From Nymphaea colorata (lineage: Eukaryota > Streptophyta > Magnoliopsida > Nymphaeales > Nymphaeaceae): a DNA stretch of 64,000 nucleotides. Below are positions 27,780 through 39,106 of the stretch, in pieces. The number at the start of each line of letters is the position of its first letter. The stretch's first letter is position 1. The stretch is taken from NCBI RefSeq assembly GCF_008831285.2, contig NC_045145.1, forward strand, positions 3,636,723-3,700,722, in the 5' to 3' direction. The translations under genes were made by a program, and so were the position numbers. The notes beneath the pieces were generated by a model. The model was given only the letters and a program-made list of their open reading frames with translations, ran no database searches and was not told where the DNA came from.

Positions 27780-28133
27780 AAATTGATAGAAACCAAACCA
27801 TTAGGTCAAAGACTAAAACCAGATTGTTTAAATGTGATGTTTAAGATGTTTTTTTTTTTACAATCTAACCTTTACTAATATGGTATTAAGAATAAGTTGA
27901 AGCAAACCATATGTTAAGTTGATCAGTTTTTAGACTTTAATAGAGAATTTATAATAAGAAAATTTTAATGACTACCATAGCGTCAACATTTTGACAATAG
28001 AAGAATCCACCTTTTCATAAAAACATGTTTTATATCAAAATAATTTTGATAAATACATTAGGATGTTTACATAGTATTTAAAATACTTTTTAGCAAAAAG
28101 TTAAAAGGTTCGGTTTTCGTTCTCGACCTAACG

Positions 28134-28137
<4 letters not shown>

Positions 28138-28180
<43 letters not shown>
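28138..28180. repeat. (TA)n microsatellite
   Basis: About 43 bp of alternating A and T. Confidence 0.95.
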
Positions 28181-28187
<7 letters not shown>

Positions 28188-28785
28188 GTATGTTTAATTA
28201 TATCTGCCTAATACAATGCATCGGGCAGCCATGATTGAACGAAGTTCAAGATGGACAGTATACACACACACAAACACATATAATATATATATATATATGG
28301 CCCAATGGTTTGAAATATATCAATGGAACTTTCTTGGAAGCTTCTATAAAAACCGGAATCATTTTACTCCCGGGGTTCAAGTGTTAATTTGATATTAATG
28401 CATGTCACAGTCGAGATTTGTTGCATTGAAACGATGGCCAGCGGAGGAGGGGAAAAGACGGAGGAAATGCCAAAATGAATCGTTAGAAAAGAAGAGTTGG
28501 TAGGGGTGAGCTATCACAAGGGGAAGCAGTTAACGAGCTGCAAGAGTCTCATGGCTGCATTAATGTGTGCGCTGAATTAGATGCTTCACATATATGCACA
28601 TTTATACTTTAGGGAATCCGTCGCAACGGGTGTTGGTGCAGGCCTTTCGTCGTCAAAAATTAAACGAACGTCATGTCTCTCATGTTCCAAGTACAGTTTG
28701 TCATATTAGTAAAAGAAAAACCTGAAAATTATTCACATTTATCGACCATGCAAGGCAAAACAATAACCAACCTGCATCTCTCTCT

Positions 28786-28789
<4 letters not shown>

Positions 28790-28870
<81 letters not shown>
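28790..28870. repeat. Long (AT)n microsatellite
   Basis: About 80 bp of uninterrupted alternating A and T, directly followed by the first copy of a duplicated 82-bp unit. Confidence 0.97.
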
Positions 28871-28881
<11 letters not shown>

Positions 28882-28951
28882 CTCATGAAACTTTAGTTTG
28901 AGTGTTTTCATAACCAAGTTTTTTGAGTGTTTGAATGTCATCAAAACTGGG

Positions 28952-28985
<34 letters not shown>

Positions 28986-29058
28986 CACTCATGAAACTTT
29001 AGTTTGAGTGTTTTCATAACCAAGTTTTTTGAGTGTTTGAATGTCATCAAAACTGGGT
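28871..29058 (+). repeat. Two-copy direct repeat separated by an AT tract
   Basis: The 82-bp unit AGACACACACACTCATGAAA...AAAACTGGGT at 28871-28952 recurs at 28975-29058 almost without change (one extra AC). A 22-bp AT tract lies between them and a longer one precedes the first copy. The arrangement suggests slippage or unequal exchange between AT tracts. Confidence 0.95.
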
Positions 29059-30218
29059 TTGAGGAAATTGGTTTTCATAACACCAAATTGTCACAAAACT
29101 GGATTATATGAGGGTGTCTTCCACTTTTCATAAAATCGAATTGTAACAAAACTAGGTTATATGAGTGTGTCATTCAAATGACACCTTAATCTTTTTGAAA
29201 GATGACTTCAGTTCCAGTAAATTATTGATAGATGGCTTCATATATGATTCCCAATATATGCCGGAAGCAAAGATATATAATTAAAAGAGACACTTAAGAT
29301 ATAGAATATACAATATTTTGGCATCTGACCTTGATCATTTGGAGACTTGACGATTTATTCTTTATGAGAAGAGACTCTTCTATGACTTGATTACACACAC
29401 TAATATACATATTGACAATAGAAATAAAACGCTTCAAACGACATTCTTAAAATTAACAGTGTATCCATCGAAATTCGTGTGGTCGGTGAGGAACAATTGC
29501 TTGTGCCTTCATACATGAACATTTTTGTATTTTTTGAGACTCAATAAGCATTTAGTGATATTCTTTGCTTCTCTTTCCATTCTTAATTTGTTTTCTCATC
29601 AGAATAAGAAAGGAGTTAATAAATTTGTTTGAACGTACTAAACGATCGATCGACTATTTAAGAACAGTACGTATGATCATCACGATTCCATTCATTTCCC
29701 AAGAAAGAGCAGTAATGCATCCAAGATTTAAAAGGAAAAATAGAAGTATTTATTTATGTTCATAAATAAAGTAAAAAATACTACATGAAGATGGCTACGG
29801 AAAATTGATACAACGCCTCACCATAAGTATGACGCATTGAGAGAGCCTTCAAAAAGAGCATGCGACAATTTAATGAGTTCATGGACATCCCTTGAGTCTC
29901 TTCAATGGCAGTTGCACGCCAAAATTTCAGTCTGCATCTGCTTCCCTTTTGCACCACCATAATCTATCTTTACATTACCCTCGATTAAGATTCAAGATCG
30001 CTCTTGCTAATAACAAGATTACCGAAGGAAGAAAAGAAAGAGAGCAGGGATCTGTCTAACTTCAAGAACAAAGGGAGAGAAAGCTGATGGAAGCTAGAGA
30101 GAGAGAGAGATCTAGATAGAAAGAACAAGCGGAGGATGGATGTAGAGACAGAAAGAAAACGAGCAAGAATTAGGAAGAGTTGATCTAGGGAAAATTTGTG
30201 GGTGGTGACGAAAATTTC

Positions 30219-30590
30219 TCAGTTGTGTAGAGGATTTGGGCCAGTTGGTACCAGCCGTTTCTCGACACCGTAGCGCGGATCCAGTTCTTCAGTCAGCGGA
30301 GGTGGCGGCGGCGGCGGTGACGGTGACGTTGGTGGTGCTGGCCGGAAAGTTTGGATTCTTGGGAGTTGGATGCCGTAAGGAGATGGTGGTGGTGCATGAA
30401 AGGGGTGGGGAAGCTCACCAATGTGATGCTGGTGGGGGAGGCGGTGGTGGTGGCGATGGTGGTAGGCGGCGATGGCTTGGGCTCGAGAGAAGACGAGTTG
30501 TTCTGCACATGATGAAAGCGCCAAGAACTGGAGGAGAAGGAGGGCGGCGATGGCTGGAGTTGCACTTGTGGCTGAGAGGTGGCCCTTCAT
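30219..30590 (-). CDS. CLE9: CLE9/CLE10-type peptide hormone precursor
   Basis: Single-exon gene of 123 residues. The start at 30590 (MKGHLSATS) begins a classical signal peptide, with a hydrophobic core AALLLLQFLAL and probable cleavage after SSCA near residue 29. An upstream in-frame ATG at 30803 would only add GA-repeat-encoded residues and hide the signal peptide. The variable middle is rich in His and Pro (YHHRHHHRLPHQHH, then a run of prolines). The protein ends DPRYGVEKRLVPTGPNPLHN: a CLE dodecapeptide RLVPTGPNPLHN with the DPRYGVEK lead typical of Arabidopsis CLE9 and CLE10, whose peptide has Ser where this one has Thr. CLE peptides are processed and secreted and bind LRR receptor kinases; CLE9/10 are known to act in stomatal lineage and xylem development. 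A (CT)n tract at about 30733-30760 probably lies in the 5' UTR or promoter. Confidence 0.93.
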   Translation of the reverse strand: MKGHLSATSATPAIAALLLLQFLALSSCAEQLVFSRAQAIAAYHHRHHHRLPHQHHIGELPHPFHAPPPSPYGIQLPRIQTFRPAPPTSPSPPPPPPPLTEELDPRYGVEKRLVPTGPNPLHN

Positions 30591-31119
30591 GCCTCTGAGT
30601 GTGCGCAGGAAAGAGACGGGGCGACGATACTTGTATTTCTGTGCTCCACCTTTCGGAAAGAAAGAGAAAGAGAGAGACAGAGAGAGAAGTGAAGGGATGC
30701 CTGCTTTTAAACGAGGGGCATGAAGTCCATGAGTCTCTCTCTCTCTCTCTCTCTCTCTCTTAAGTATAAATTGAGGCAGTGTACAGCTTTTGTTGTCAAA
30801 CAAGAGAATGCAATGAATTCAGAAACATAATCGGTTGTTTCTATGAAAGGAAAATAAGAAACAAAAAGGAAGGTGAAAATTATTAAGAAACATCTCGTTC
30901 TTTCACAAATTTTTCTTTGAGAAAAAGGCAATGTCTGTCATTATGCACTTCACGAGTGTCATTTTTTTCAAGATCGCTTTCAAAGAACAGCAAATTGATA
31001 AGAGGCTTTTGCCTTCAATTCCTTTGAGTAAGCAACATGAGTATTTCATCCTAATTCAACAAGAGGTCCTAATCCAACAAGAGGGAGACGAACCCTTCAT
31101 CCTTCCCATGACCTCCTTA

Positions 31120-31360
31120 ATGGGTCGGGCCGACCCAGTCAACAACTTGAAACCCGAGCCCGCGCATAGCCCAAGACCCAAAACCTAAGCCCAAGCCCTG
31201 CCTGGCCCAATTCAATTAAAATAAAAAAAAATAATATAAAATATAACTTTAACAATATATATATATATAATTATCAAAATAAAAATAATATTGAAAAGCA
31301 TATCAAACCGAATCGGACCCTACCGGGCCGGGTACCAGGCCGGATGCCCAGCCTTGACAA
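31120..31360. repeat. MITE-like repeat, GGGCCGG family
   Basis: Begins with GGGTCGGGCCGACCC, has an AT-rich core with ATATAACTTT words, and ends CCGGATGCCCAGCCTTG, whose reverse complement resembles the AAGGTTGGGCACCGG end of the copy at 26796. Confidence 0.5.
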
Positions 31361-31986
31361 CAAGCTTTAGTTGGCACCAAGCTTATCCTAAATATTATTT
31401 CTATCCAATCTCACCCATGAATATCTAGTTTTTCTAGATACTTGGCCTAGCTATAAAACAAGCCCTCAAGGAACTTAAAACTTATAACATATTTATACAA
31501 ATCTTTGTTCTGTAATATCAAGTGCAACACCTTGCCCATTAAAACACGTGTTTTGGAGATCCTCAGATTAAACAATTTGAGGATCTCAATAGCATGGATT
31601 TCAACTCCATGCAAAACCATGGATATAAGGTCAGATGGGGGAGGGTACCGACCTTAAATCCATGGATTTGATGCCCGTAAAAAAAGTTCCATGGAAAAAC
31701 TTCTTAGAATAGGATGGAAAAGATTTTTTTTTTTCACCTATTCTAATCTCACATTGTGTTTGATAGGTACAAAAAACATTTTTTGGACAAAATTTCAAGT
31801 GTTTGAACCATGAAAAATTTCCTAGATAAATTTTTAAGCAACCCCTTCTAAAAAATAGAACATTGCTTCCACCCTAAAGAACTAATACAGGAATTAAACA
31901 GCAAGAATGCAGTACCAACAAAAAATATATATTTATATACTCATTCATGCTTAATCAAATAAATTTCAGACAAATATTGAAGTTAA

Positions 31987-32019
<33 letters not shown>

Positions 32020-32396
32020 AATTGGAAATAGTCTTTGTATTTGCAAGAGTGAATTATTCCCACTTGTGATTGGTTCAATGTGAACTCTTACTATATTATA
32101 TTGATGAATGGGTTATGTCTTTAAGAAAATGGCAGAAAGATTGAGTGGCATAAGAATGATCCAAGGATTGGTTACTTGTTCCAGAAGATAGACAACACCA
32201 ATTGTGGTGACTTTTCCTACTTTGAAGGTTTTGGACATCTATTCTTGTACTTGAGACCTGTAATTCACAAGGAAGGCCAATCAAGTTCTCTTGGCACAAT
32301 GATCAGGATGGGGGCTGGTAGAGGCGTTTCAAATTTTCAAAGTCTTAATTTTCTGTTCTGCAAAAGAAGAGCCACTGAAACGCAAGTTGAAATGTA

Positions 32397-32515
32397 GTAG
32401 AGGTGGCACCTTGAGACATCAAAAGCATACCTCATACCCTAAAGAGATAAGGGGTTGGTGAGAGCTTATGGCTCTCTTCTAAGCTTTAGGATGAAATACT
32501 CATCTGCTCATCTAG
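32397..32515 (+). repeat. SINE-like dispersed repeat
   Basis: Contains GGTGGCACCTTGAGACATC, AAAGCATAC, AGGGGTTG and GATGAAATACTC, in the same order as at 33455-33640 and, more loosely, at 640-770. Confidence 0.45.
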
Positions 32516-33454
32516 AAAGTTCCCCCGAGATGTGCACTTCTCATATAAGAAAGATGTAGTTGACTGTTCATGCAAAGCCAATAAAAATTGTATTCTATCA
32601 TTTGGGTGAATTCATAAAGTAAATCAAATGAATCACCATAAAGATAGCTATATCACGGTTGGCCTCGAACGATGCATTGTATTCTATAGAATAGTGACAC
32701 AAGGCAAATGTAATTACTTCGAATGATACCAAGGAAGAACGATTCAAACCTATCGTATCAAGTACCATCTAGAATCTGGTTTCAGATGTCAAAGAACCAA
32801 TAAAACCATTATGAGGCTGTCTAACTACAGAACAAAACCAGCAATTCTAGCTGTCATACCATTTCATGAGATGTGGGATCAAGGTATGAATATCTGAACA
32901 AGCAATGCCACAAGCAAATGAATTACATGTATGAGCTTACCTTGAGTGAACATGAGGTTAACAAACTATTGCCCGAAGAAGAGAGAAAGACCCCTGATTC
33001 TTCTTGCCTATGGGGTTTGTAAGATGCGTTGAGACTTGAATGGGGTATGGTACGTCCTTTAACTTGAGTGTCCTAATCACATCTTTTAGATTCAGGAGAA
33101 TAGTATCCATGAAAATGTCTTCTACATGCCTACCTGCCCATGTATATGTATAATTCTATGCCCATGTATATGTATAATTCTATTATATATGAACGCTTTT
33201 TGTAATATATATATATATATATATATAAAGAGAAGATATTGACAGGTAAGGTAAAGGAGAAAGGGGAAACAGCCAGCAGGGGGTGGACATAAACATATTA
33301 GGTATCAACATCAAATGAACAAGTAAGATATATAGTGGTTCTGGATTGAAGTTAATCAACTATTCACTTGCAAAATCAACTCAGAAATAATTCATTAGAG
33401 ACAAGGGCATCAACTATCTATGTTGTAAAAAGGGCCATTGATGTGCAAGTTAAA

Positions 33455-33640
33455 GCATGGCAGTGGTGACACCCTCAAGACATTGAAAGCATGCACTATA
33501 CCCTATAGAGACAAGGGGTTGAGTGGGAGCTTCGACTTTCCTTTGAACGGTAGTCTGAAATACTCCAGACAATGAGTTTGGTGGGAGCTTCGGCTTTCCT
33601 TTGAATGGTAGGATGAAATACTCCGCATACTTAACTAAAA
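33455..33640 (+). repeat. SINE-like dispersed repeat with internal duplication
   Basis: Related to 32397-32515. Its 3' half is duplicated in tandem: GGGAGCTTCG(A/G)CTTTCCTTT to GAAATACTCC occurs at about 33521-33565 and again at about 33577-33623. Confidence 0.5.
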
Positions 33641-35069
33641 AACTATTCAATCTAATGGAGGAATCAATTAAATCGTATTTGGATTCAATCTATATTCCAT
33701 AATGAGCTAATTACAGTTGAAATTAGTTTTGGACTTTATTTGATGTCCTCAAAACAAATCAAGTATCGCCAACTCAAAATTTTTAGGTATCATTTAAATG
33801 ACACACTACAAAAAATTGGTTGTTTAATCAATTTTGAAAAATTGGTTCGGTTGTTAGGGTAATAGGATGAAAAAAAAATTATTTTTTTGCCAATAACTTC
33901 ATGGGTGCCAAGTTATTCATTCCTTTTTGAAGAACAAATTCTGCCAAAAATAAGTTTTGACAAAACTTACTTCTGGTATCACTTGAAGGCACCCGAAATG
34001 AAATGGTGTTCTGAAAGCAGCCAAATACATGTAAATTCAATTTGGATCAAACATCTTGATTAAACTGTTGAATGCTGGCAAATATGGGAATATGTTGGTT
34101 CTCATTCGATGACAAACATAGGGAATATTTATATAATTTTAGATTTTTAGGGGGCACTTATGTGTAAATGAGAAAAACTATCATGAAGTTTTAATATGAA
34201 AATAAACACTCTTTGTGGGCCTGTGTAGACAATTGCCCACACCATGACTCCACTTGCCTCTGCTCCTGCTCATCTTTTGTTGTCATTTCTTTTGTATGTG
34301 TATGCATGTGTCTAAACTAAGATTTGCAAGTGGTTTGCATCTGGATTGAGTTTTTTTTTTTAATCCAAATCTAATAGGCTTGATCTGGTTCTGGCCTCTA
34401 ATGCATTTTTCTGCCCAAGATTTGATCTATTTGCAATATTATCAAGGCATTTGGTGATAATAACAGTATGCTATCGTTCCATATATCTAAAGATTGTGAT
34501 GGCACATGAATCACTTGTATATGCCTCAATCACTCAATACAAGGAACAATAACATACTGTTACTGCTGCTAAATGATCCTTATTGTGTGAACTGAAAGAG
34601 TTATGCGCGCGTTCTGGTGCAGAAGAAATGTGCACAAGGGTATGTAATGACAAAAATGCCCCTATGTAAGTAAAAAAAAGAAGCTTTGAAGAGGGCAAAA
34701 AGGGTTACAACAAAGTTAAAAGTCAAACATGTACATTTCTTCATAAAAAAATTTCGAAAATACCCCAACCCGCCTTCTTTTCTTTTCCCTTTAGTGTATG
34801 TGTACGTGCACAGAAATGTGCACACAACTCAATCTCATTGTGGACATGTATGCATTCATTTTGAGAAGTACCAGGCATATTCATATCACATTACATTTTC
34901 CTTTCCACATACATGACTGTATTTATTAGGCCCTACACTACAAAAAACTTGAAATGAAGGACCACATAAACTTTGTACCTTGGTAACCAGCAACTGAAAT
35001 GAATGCAGCAAAATGTGAACCAGAAGCAAAAAACCAAGTACTTGACAATATCATAATATCAACCTAGCT

Positions 35070-35365
35070 GACAGGATTTTACAATCCGAATCCGATTTTT
35101 ATATTTATATCCAAATCCGAATCCAAAATTTGAACCGGATTTTGCCAATTTTTCAAAATTTAATTGCATTAGATATAGGATATGCTATCCGAATTCAATT
35201 GGATATTTATGTATATCCGAATCCAAATCCAAATATGATCGGATGCCATTTATTAAATCCGAATCCGATCCGATTTCTTAATCGGACATTAATTTTTTTT
35301 CATATCCGATTTTTTCGGATCGGATCGGTGGATATCTGATTCAAATCGGATATATTGACATCCCT
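35070..35365. repeat. MITE-like repeat, GGGATGTCAA family
   Basis: Built of AATCCGAATCCGAT words. The right end is GATATATTGACATCCCT, complementary to the left end of the copy at 56753. The left end lacks the terminal motif and is probably truncated. Confidence 0.6.
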
Positions 35366-36292
35366 AATTACAGAACTTGGCATGTCCAAAAAATGGAAAA
35401 ATTCAATTGTTTCTCATCCCAGTAAGATCCAATAACATGGTTCAACTGATGATCAAATTAAGATCTATCTGGGCAGCTTGGATATGGATCTGACAAGGTT
35501 TATATCTTTAATTCTTTTAGGGACACTTATATATATAACAATCAAATATATCAAAAACATTAACATAAAATTAAACTAACTTTGTTGGAGCGACTTGGGC
35601 AGTTTCCCACACCAGCCACCATGTTGGTCCGCCACTGGTCAGGCCGAGTTGCAGGCTGTTGCTACACAGCTGCTGCTGTCTTGCTGCACCCTGCACCTAA
35701 CTGGGACACAGTTAGATGGCAAGTCTCTTATATCCCAAGCTTCTGGAGATGGTGGGTTCTGAAAAGCACTTTTTATGGTACACCAACAAAGCAGACAAGG
35801 AAAGCTACCAAACTTAACAATGATTATTCTTCAAACATGCTTTTGGCAGAACAGTAAGCTTGAATGCGAAGCAATAATATCATATTGGCATCTAAATAAC
35901 TTGAATGGGCAAGAAAATTTAACCCGGCACTTTCGGTTTTAGATGGTTTGATTAGTAAGCAGTTTGGAGTCCATGAAGAAGATGGTATCATCTAAACTGT
36001 AGCGAACTGCGACGTTGAAGCGCTACATAGAAGAGCGATCATGAGCTGATCACTCATTCTGAAACTAAAATTGCTCGTGCGCACTTTTCCAAAAATCAGA
36101 AGTCCTGTCACTTTGCGTTATATTTACCATGTCAATATAAGAGCAAAAGCAAAGATACATGCGTTAGAATTTGTATGGAGAAGTGAAATTTTCCTTCTTA
36201 AAAATGGTTGCAAAGCAAAAGGAAGAGACAGAACTCAAATGTAAATATAAGAAAACACTAGCAGGGAATTTGGCTATAGAAGGATGTAGAGA

Positions 36293-36465
36293 GGGGCGGA
36301 AACAGGTGTGGGCAGTTGCCGGCACCGCCTACCCAAAAAATGTTTATTTTCATATTGATACTTTTAGAGTAATTTTTATTTACATATGGATTCCCCTTAA
36401 AAATCTAAAATTTTATAACTAGTGGTTCTTAGCCAGATTTTTTTTTTGTTCCACCCTTGATGTGA
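36293..36465 (+). repeat. GGGGCGGA-family repeat
   Basis: Starts AGGGGCGGAAACAGG, has an AT-rich core and ends near GTTCCACCCTTGATG. Similar starts are at 14022 and 46505; ends are approximate. Confidence 0.35.
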
Positions 36466-36489
36466 GTTTAAATATATATAGGTGGTTAT

Positions 36490-36850
36490 TAGCATAATTA
36501 CAAATAATGTCTCGGAGTTTTAAACAGTGAGGTATAATACGGCAACCTTGAAAAAAAGGAGAAAAAAACGAGAGAAATACAGTAAATTTTTAAAAAAATT
36601 TAAAAACTAAAAATGGAGGAAAAATAAAATAATTGAGAAACTAATAACACAAACGTTAAAAGATAAGTAGATTTACAAAAAATAAAAATAAAAAAAAACT
36701 GTTTGACATTAAAAAAACACGAAAAAACGTATTAAAAACGCATTTTTTTCGTTTTTCATGTTTTTTTCAAAAAACACATTTTTTTAGTTTTAAATGGCTA
36801 GTTAATTTAATGGCATTTTTTTTGCATTTTTTCAAAAAGAATGGGTTTTT
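36490..36850 (-). repeat. A/T homopolymer-rich dispersed repeat, inverted relative of 12390-12690
   Basis: Runs of A and T with GGCTAGTTAATTTAATGG-type and TTTGACATT words match the reverse complement of the 12390-12690 element. Confidence 0.5.
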
Positions 36851-36904
36851 GTGACTATGATTATTGGTAAACCCTTGAAGGTGTCGTCCGGAAGTTGGGT
36901 AGAC

Positions 36905-37195
36905 TAGGGATGTAAACGGTCGGATTTGTGTAGGATCTAACCTTTAGTGAGTTGGAATCAATTAATCGGACCCCATGCATTCAGATTCTTACTCGTACTT
37001 GCATCAGATTCAATTCTTAGTTTTAAAAACAAATTCAGATCTCCACTAGCATAAGATCAGGTCAGGTCATTATTAGATCTTAGACACAAATCAGATTTAG
37101 ATTCAGTTTTGATTACAAAAACTGCATTTCAGATCTGGATGTAATCAGTAATTGGATCTAACTGTCTTTTACCAGATCCGACTATATGACTTGAA
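36905..37195 (+). repeat. MITE-like repeat, GGGATGTCAA family, degraded
   Basis: Starts AGGGATGTAAACGGTCGG and is filled with CAGATTCAATT and TTAGATCT words. The right terminus is not preserved. Confidence 0.4.
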
Positions 37196-37599
37196 AATTA
37201 ATTAGGTTACAGGATGCGTCGTGTTCATTTGCGCCCTAGGAAGGAGATTTAGAGTCGCAGAATTCAAGACTAAAATTTTCGCTTTGATTGTAAAGAAGGA
37301 AAGGTCGACGCCTACCTAACCTTGGAAATGCCAAGTAGTGACTAAAAAGCAAAGATAATGATGGAAAAGCAAACTTTTTCATTAGAGTGTGTTTGACGAC
37401 TCAATCCATATCTTGAGATAATGTACAAGATCCTTGCTCTTAAATTTTAGTTTTTTTATTTATTTCTAATAAAGATATGAATTTCTATGTTTGAAGGATG
37501 CAAGGACTACACCAAGGATTTGTAAATTTTGTATCTTAAGATCCACTATCTTTTATAATGTCAACCGATCATATTCAAATTAGATAACCTTTAAAAGTA

Positions 37600-37990
37600 A
37601 ATGTTTTTTTTTTTATATTCACATATTCAAATCCCTAGTCAAAGTTGAACAAAAAAAAAGTTATATCCGAATTTAAAATCCAATTTTCACAATCCAAATC
37701 CAATCCTAATCCGTCTTTACATTCATATTAGAATTGGAATCCGAATTTTGAACTGAATATGGCTGATTTTCAAAATATAAAAGTATTGAATATAAAACAT
37801 TTACTTAAAACTAAATCCAAGCTAAATCTGAATCTGAAACTCATATATTTATATATATTTGAATCTGAATTTGAGCCTGATCGGATGTCATTTCTTAAAT
37901 CATAATCCGATCAATTTCTTAATTGGGTATTAATTTTTTTCCATATCTAATTTTATTAGAACAGTTTAGTCAGATGTTTGATTCACAAAT
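37600..37990. repeat. MITE-like repeat, GGGATGTCAA family, degraded
   Basis: Filled with CAATCCAAATCCAATCC and GAATCTGAATTTGAG words and a CATATCTAATTTTATTAG right portion like that of the other copies. Both terminal motifs are eroded. Confidence 0.4.
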
Positions 37991-38574
37991 CAAACTTCCT
38001 CTAGTCTGGCTGCCTAGTTCTCGGCTGAGACTTCTTCAAGTCTGGCTGCCTAGACTTCCTCTAATCTGACTTAAGGTTCAAGATTTGAAGCATAATGGTG
38101 ATCTTAGAACTATGTTTTCAAATCTACACTTTGATAAGATTGTGAATTTAATGCAGGACCTTGTTAAATCAGACTCTGTGAGTATAAAATTCAAGGTAAT
38201 CAAGCGCCGCCATAAATTTTCTGTTTGGAAAATACGAGTTTGTCCGCTTATGTTAAATCTCTAGAAAGCAAAAGCAATATGCTTGCAGAAACTCAACAAA
38301 TCACTGATATAGGAGGAGGCACAATCTTATCTGGGCTTATGCCTTTGTCTTGTCCCACTCAACCAAAAAGAAGATGTGATTGTTGCACTTGATCGCTCCT
38401 TTTCTAGATGCATGTCAAAAAGAAGATACAATTTAAAGTGTGAAAATGTTTATTTGGTGGAAAACCTAGAAAAGATTCCTCTTTTTGAAATTCTTGAGAT
38501 CTTAGATTTAAATTTTTGTGGGTCTTTCGTTCCCTAGTTAGGGGTTTTTTTGAAGAGAAATCTCTTTCTTTTTT

Positions 38575-38665
38575 TGCAGATTGTTTTTGTACTTAGGGGA
38601 CTTCTTGTCTCCAGATTTTGTTATATATTTCTATTTTGTCGGCTCTCTCTCTCTTTGATTGGAGG
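38575..38665 (+). repeat. LINE 3'-end-like repeat
   Basis: TTTTTGTACTTAGGGGACTT through TATATTTCTATTTTGTCGGC and a CT-rich end resembles both 46388-46470 and the sequence that follows a LINE-type coding remnant on the minus strand at 59985-60370. It is therefore probably a retroposed LINE tail upstream of the first PAP gene, not a promoter element. Confidence 0.5.
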
Positions 38666-39106
38666 GCAAAACAAAAAACATAAAACTGAAAGAGGGTAGT
38701 TGAGATAATATATCTCAACTAACACATTGTGATGGATTAGTTTTACAATAAAAGAATACGAGCATGGTTCAAAGAATTGCTTGTCATTTAGAGAAACTGC
38801 GGTTGATTCAAATTTCATCCACTCATAATCCTTGATCCAGATTGAAGCGATAGTAACATATGGTTAATAGCATGCTTAATTATATACTATACGTTACTTC
38901 CAAATCAACTTCGGTCAAAACCATGGATAATGTTGAAAAAATCAGATGTGCTTGTCAAAGAGAAGAACCTCAGCTCCTCAGAATCTGAGATCCGAACAAC
39001 GGCCAGATCAACGATTCTTCTTTGGTTATTGTACAACAATAACCAATCTTGGAGAGACACACACCTCTTCCTTACCTTCTCCTGAGGGGAAGGGAGTTCT
39101 GCTGCA

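Larger units (their letters stand above)
23347..30218. other. Gene-free, repeat-rich interval between the pentanucleotide tract and the CLE gene
   Basis: No coding gene is supported. It contains MITE-like copies (23828-24185, 24560-24872, 26796-27019), a CACTA-like terminus near 27153, several (TA)n tracts (25486-25548, 27747-27775, 28138-28180, 28790-28870) and an 82-bp duplication around an AT tract (28871-29058). The segment just below 30218 should be the 3' flank of the CLE gene. Confidence 0.6.
30591..39106. other. Gene-free, repeat-rich interval between the CLE gene and the PAP array
   Basis: The first few hundred bases are the CLE upstream region with a (CT)n tract at about 30733-30760. 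Beyond that I find only dispersed repeats, listed separately, and microsatellites such as (CT)n near 31992-32018 and (TA)n near 33206-33228. No reading frame longer than about 90 codons has recognisable family features. The last few hundred bases hold the promoter and 5' UTR of the first PAP gene. Confidence 0.6.

Noticed and set aside
30236-30723. Plus-strand frames of 83-120 codons opposite the CLE gene
   Set aside because: They are Gly/Arg-rich shadows of the Pro/His-rich CLE coding strand.
30591-30803. An N-terminal extension of the CLE precursor to an ATG at 30803
   Set aside because: It consists largely of GA-repeat-encoded Arg-Glu and Ser-Leu residues and would mask the signal peptide.
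35582-35857. A 91-codon plus-strand frame
   Set aside because: No recognised domain, no signal peptide and repeats on both sides; chance is the simplest explanation.
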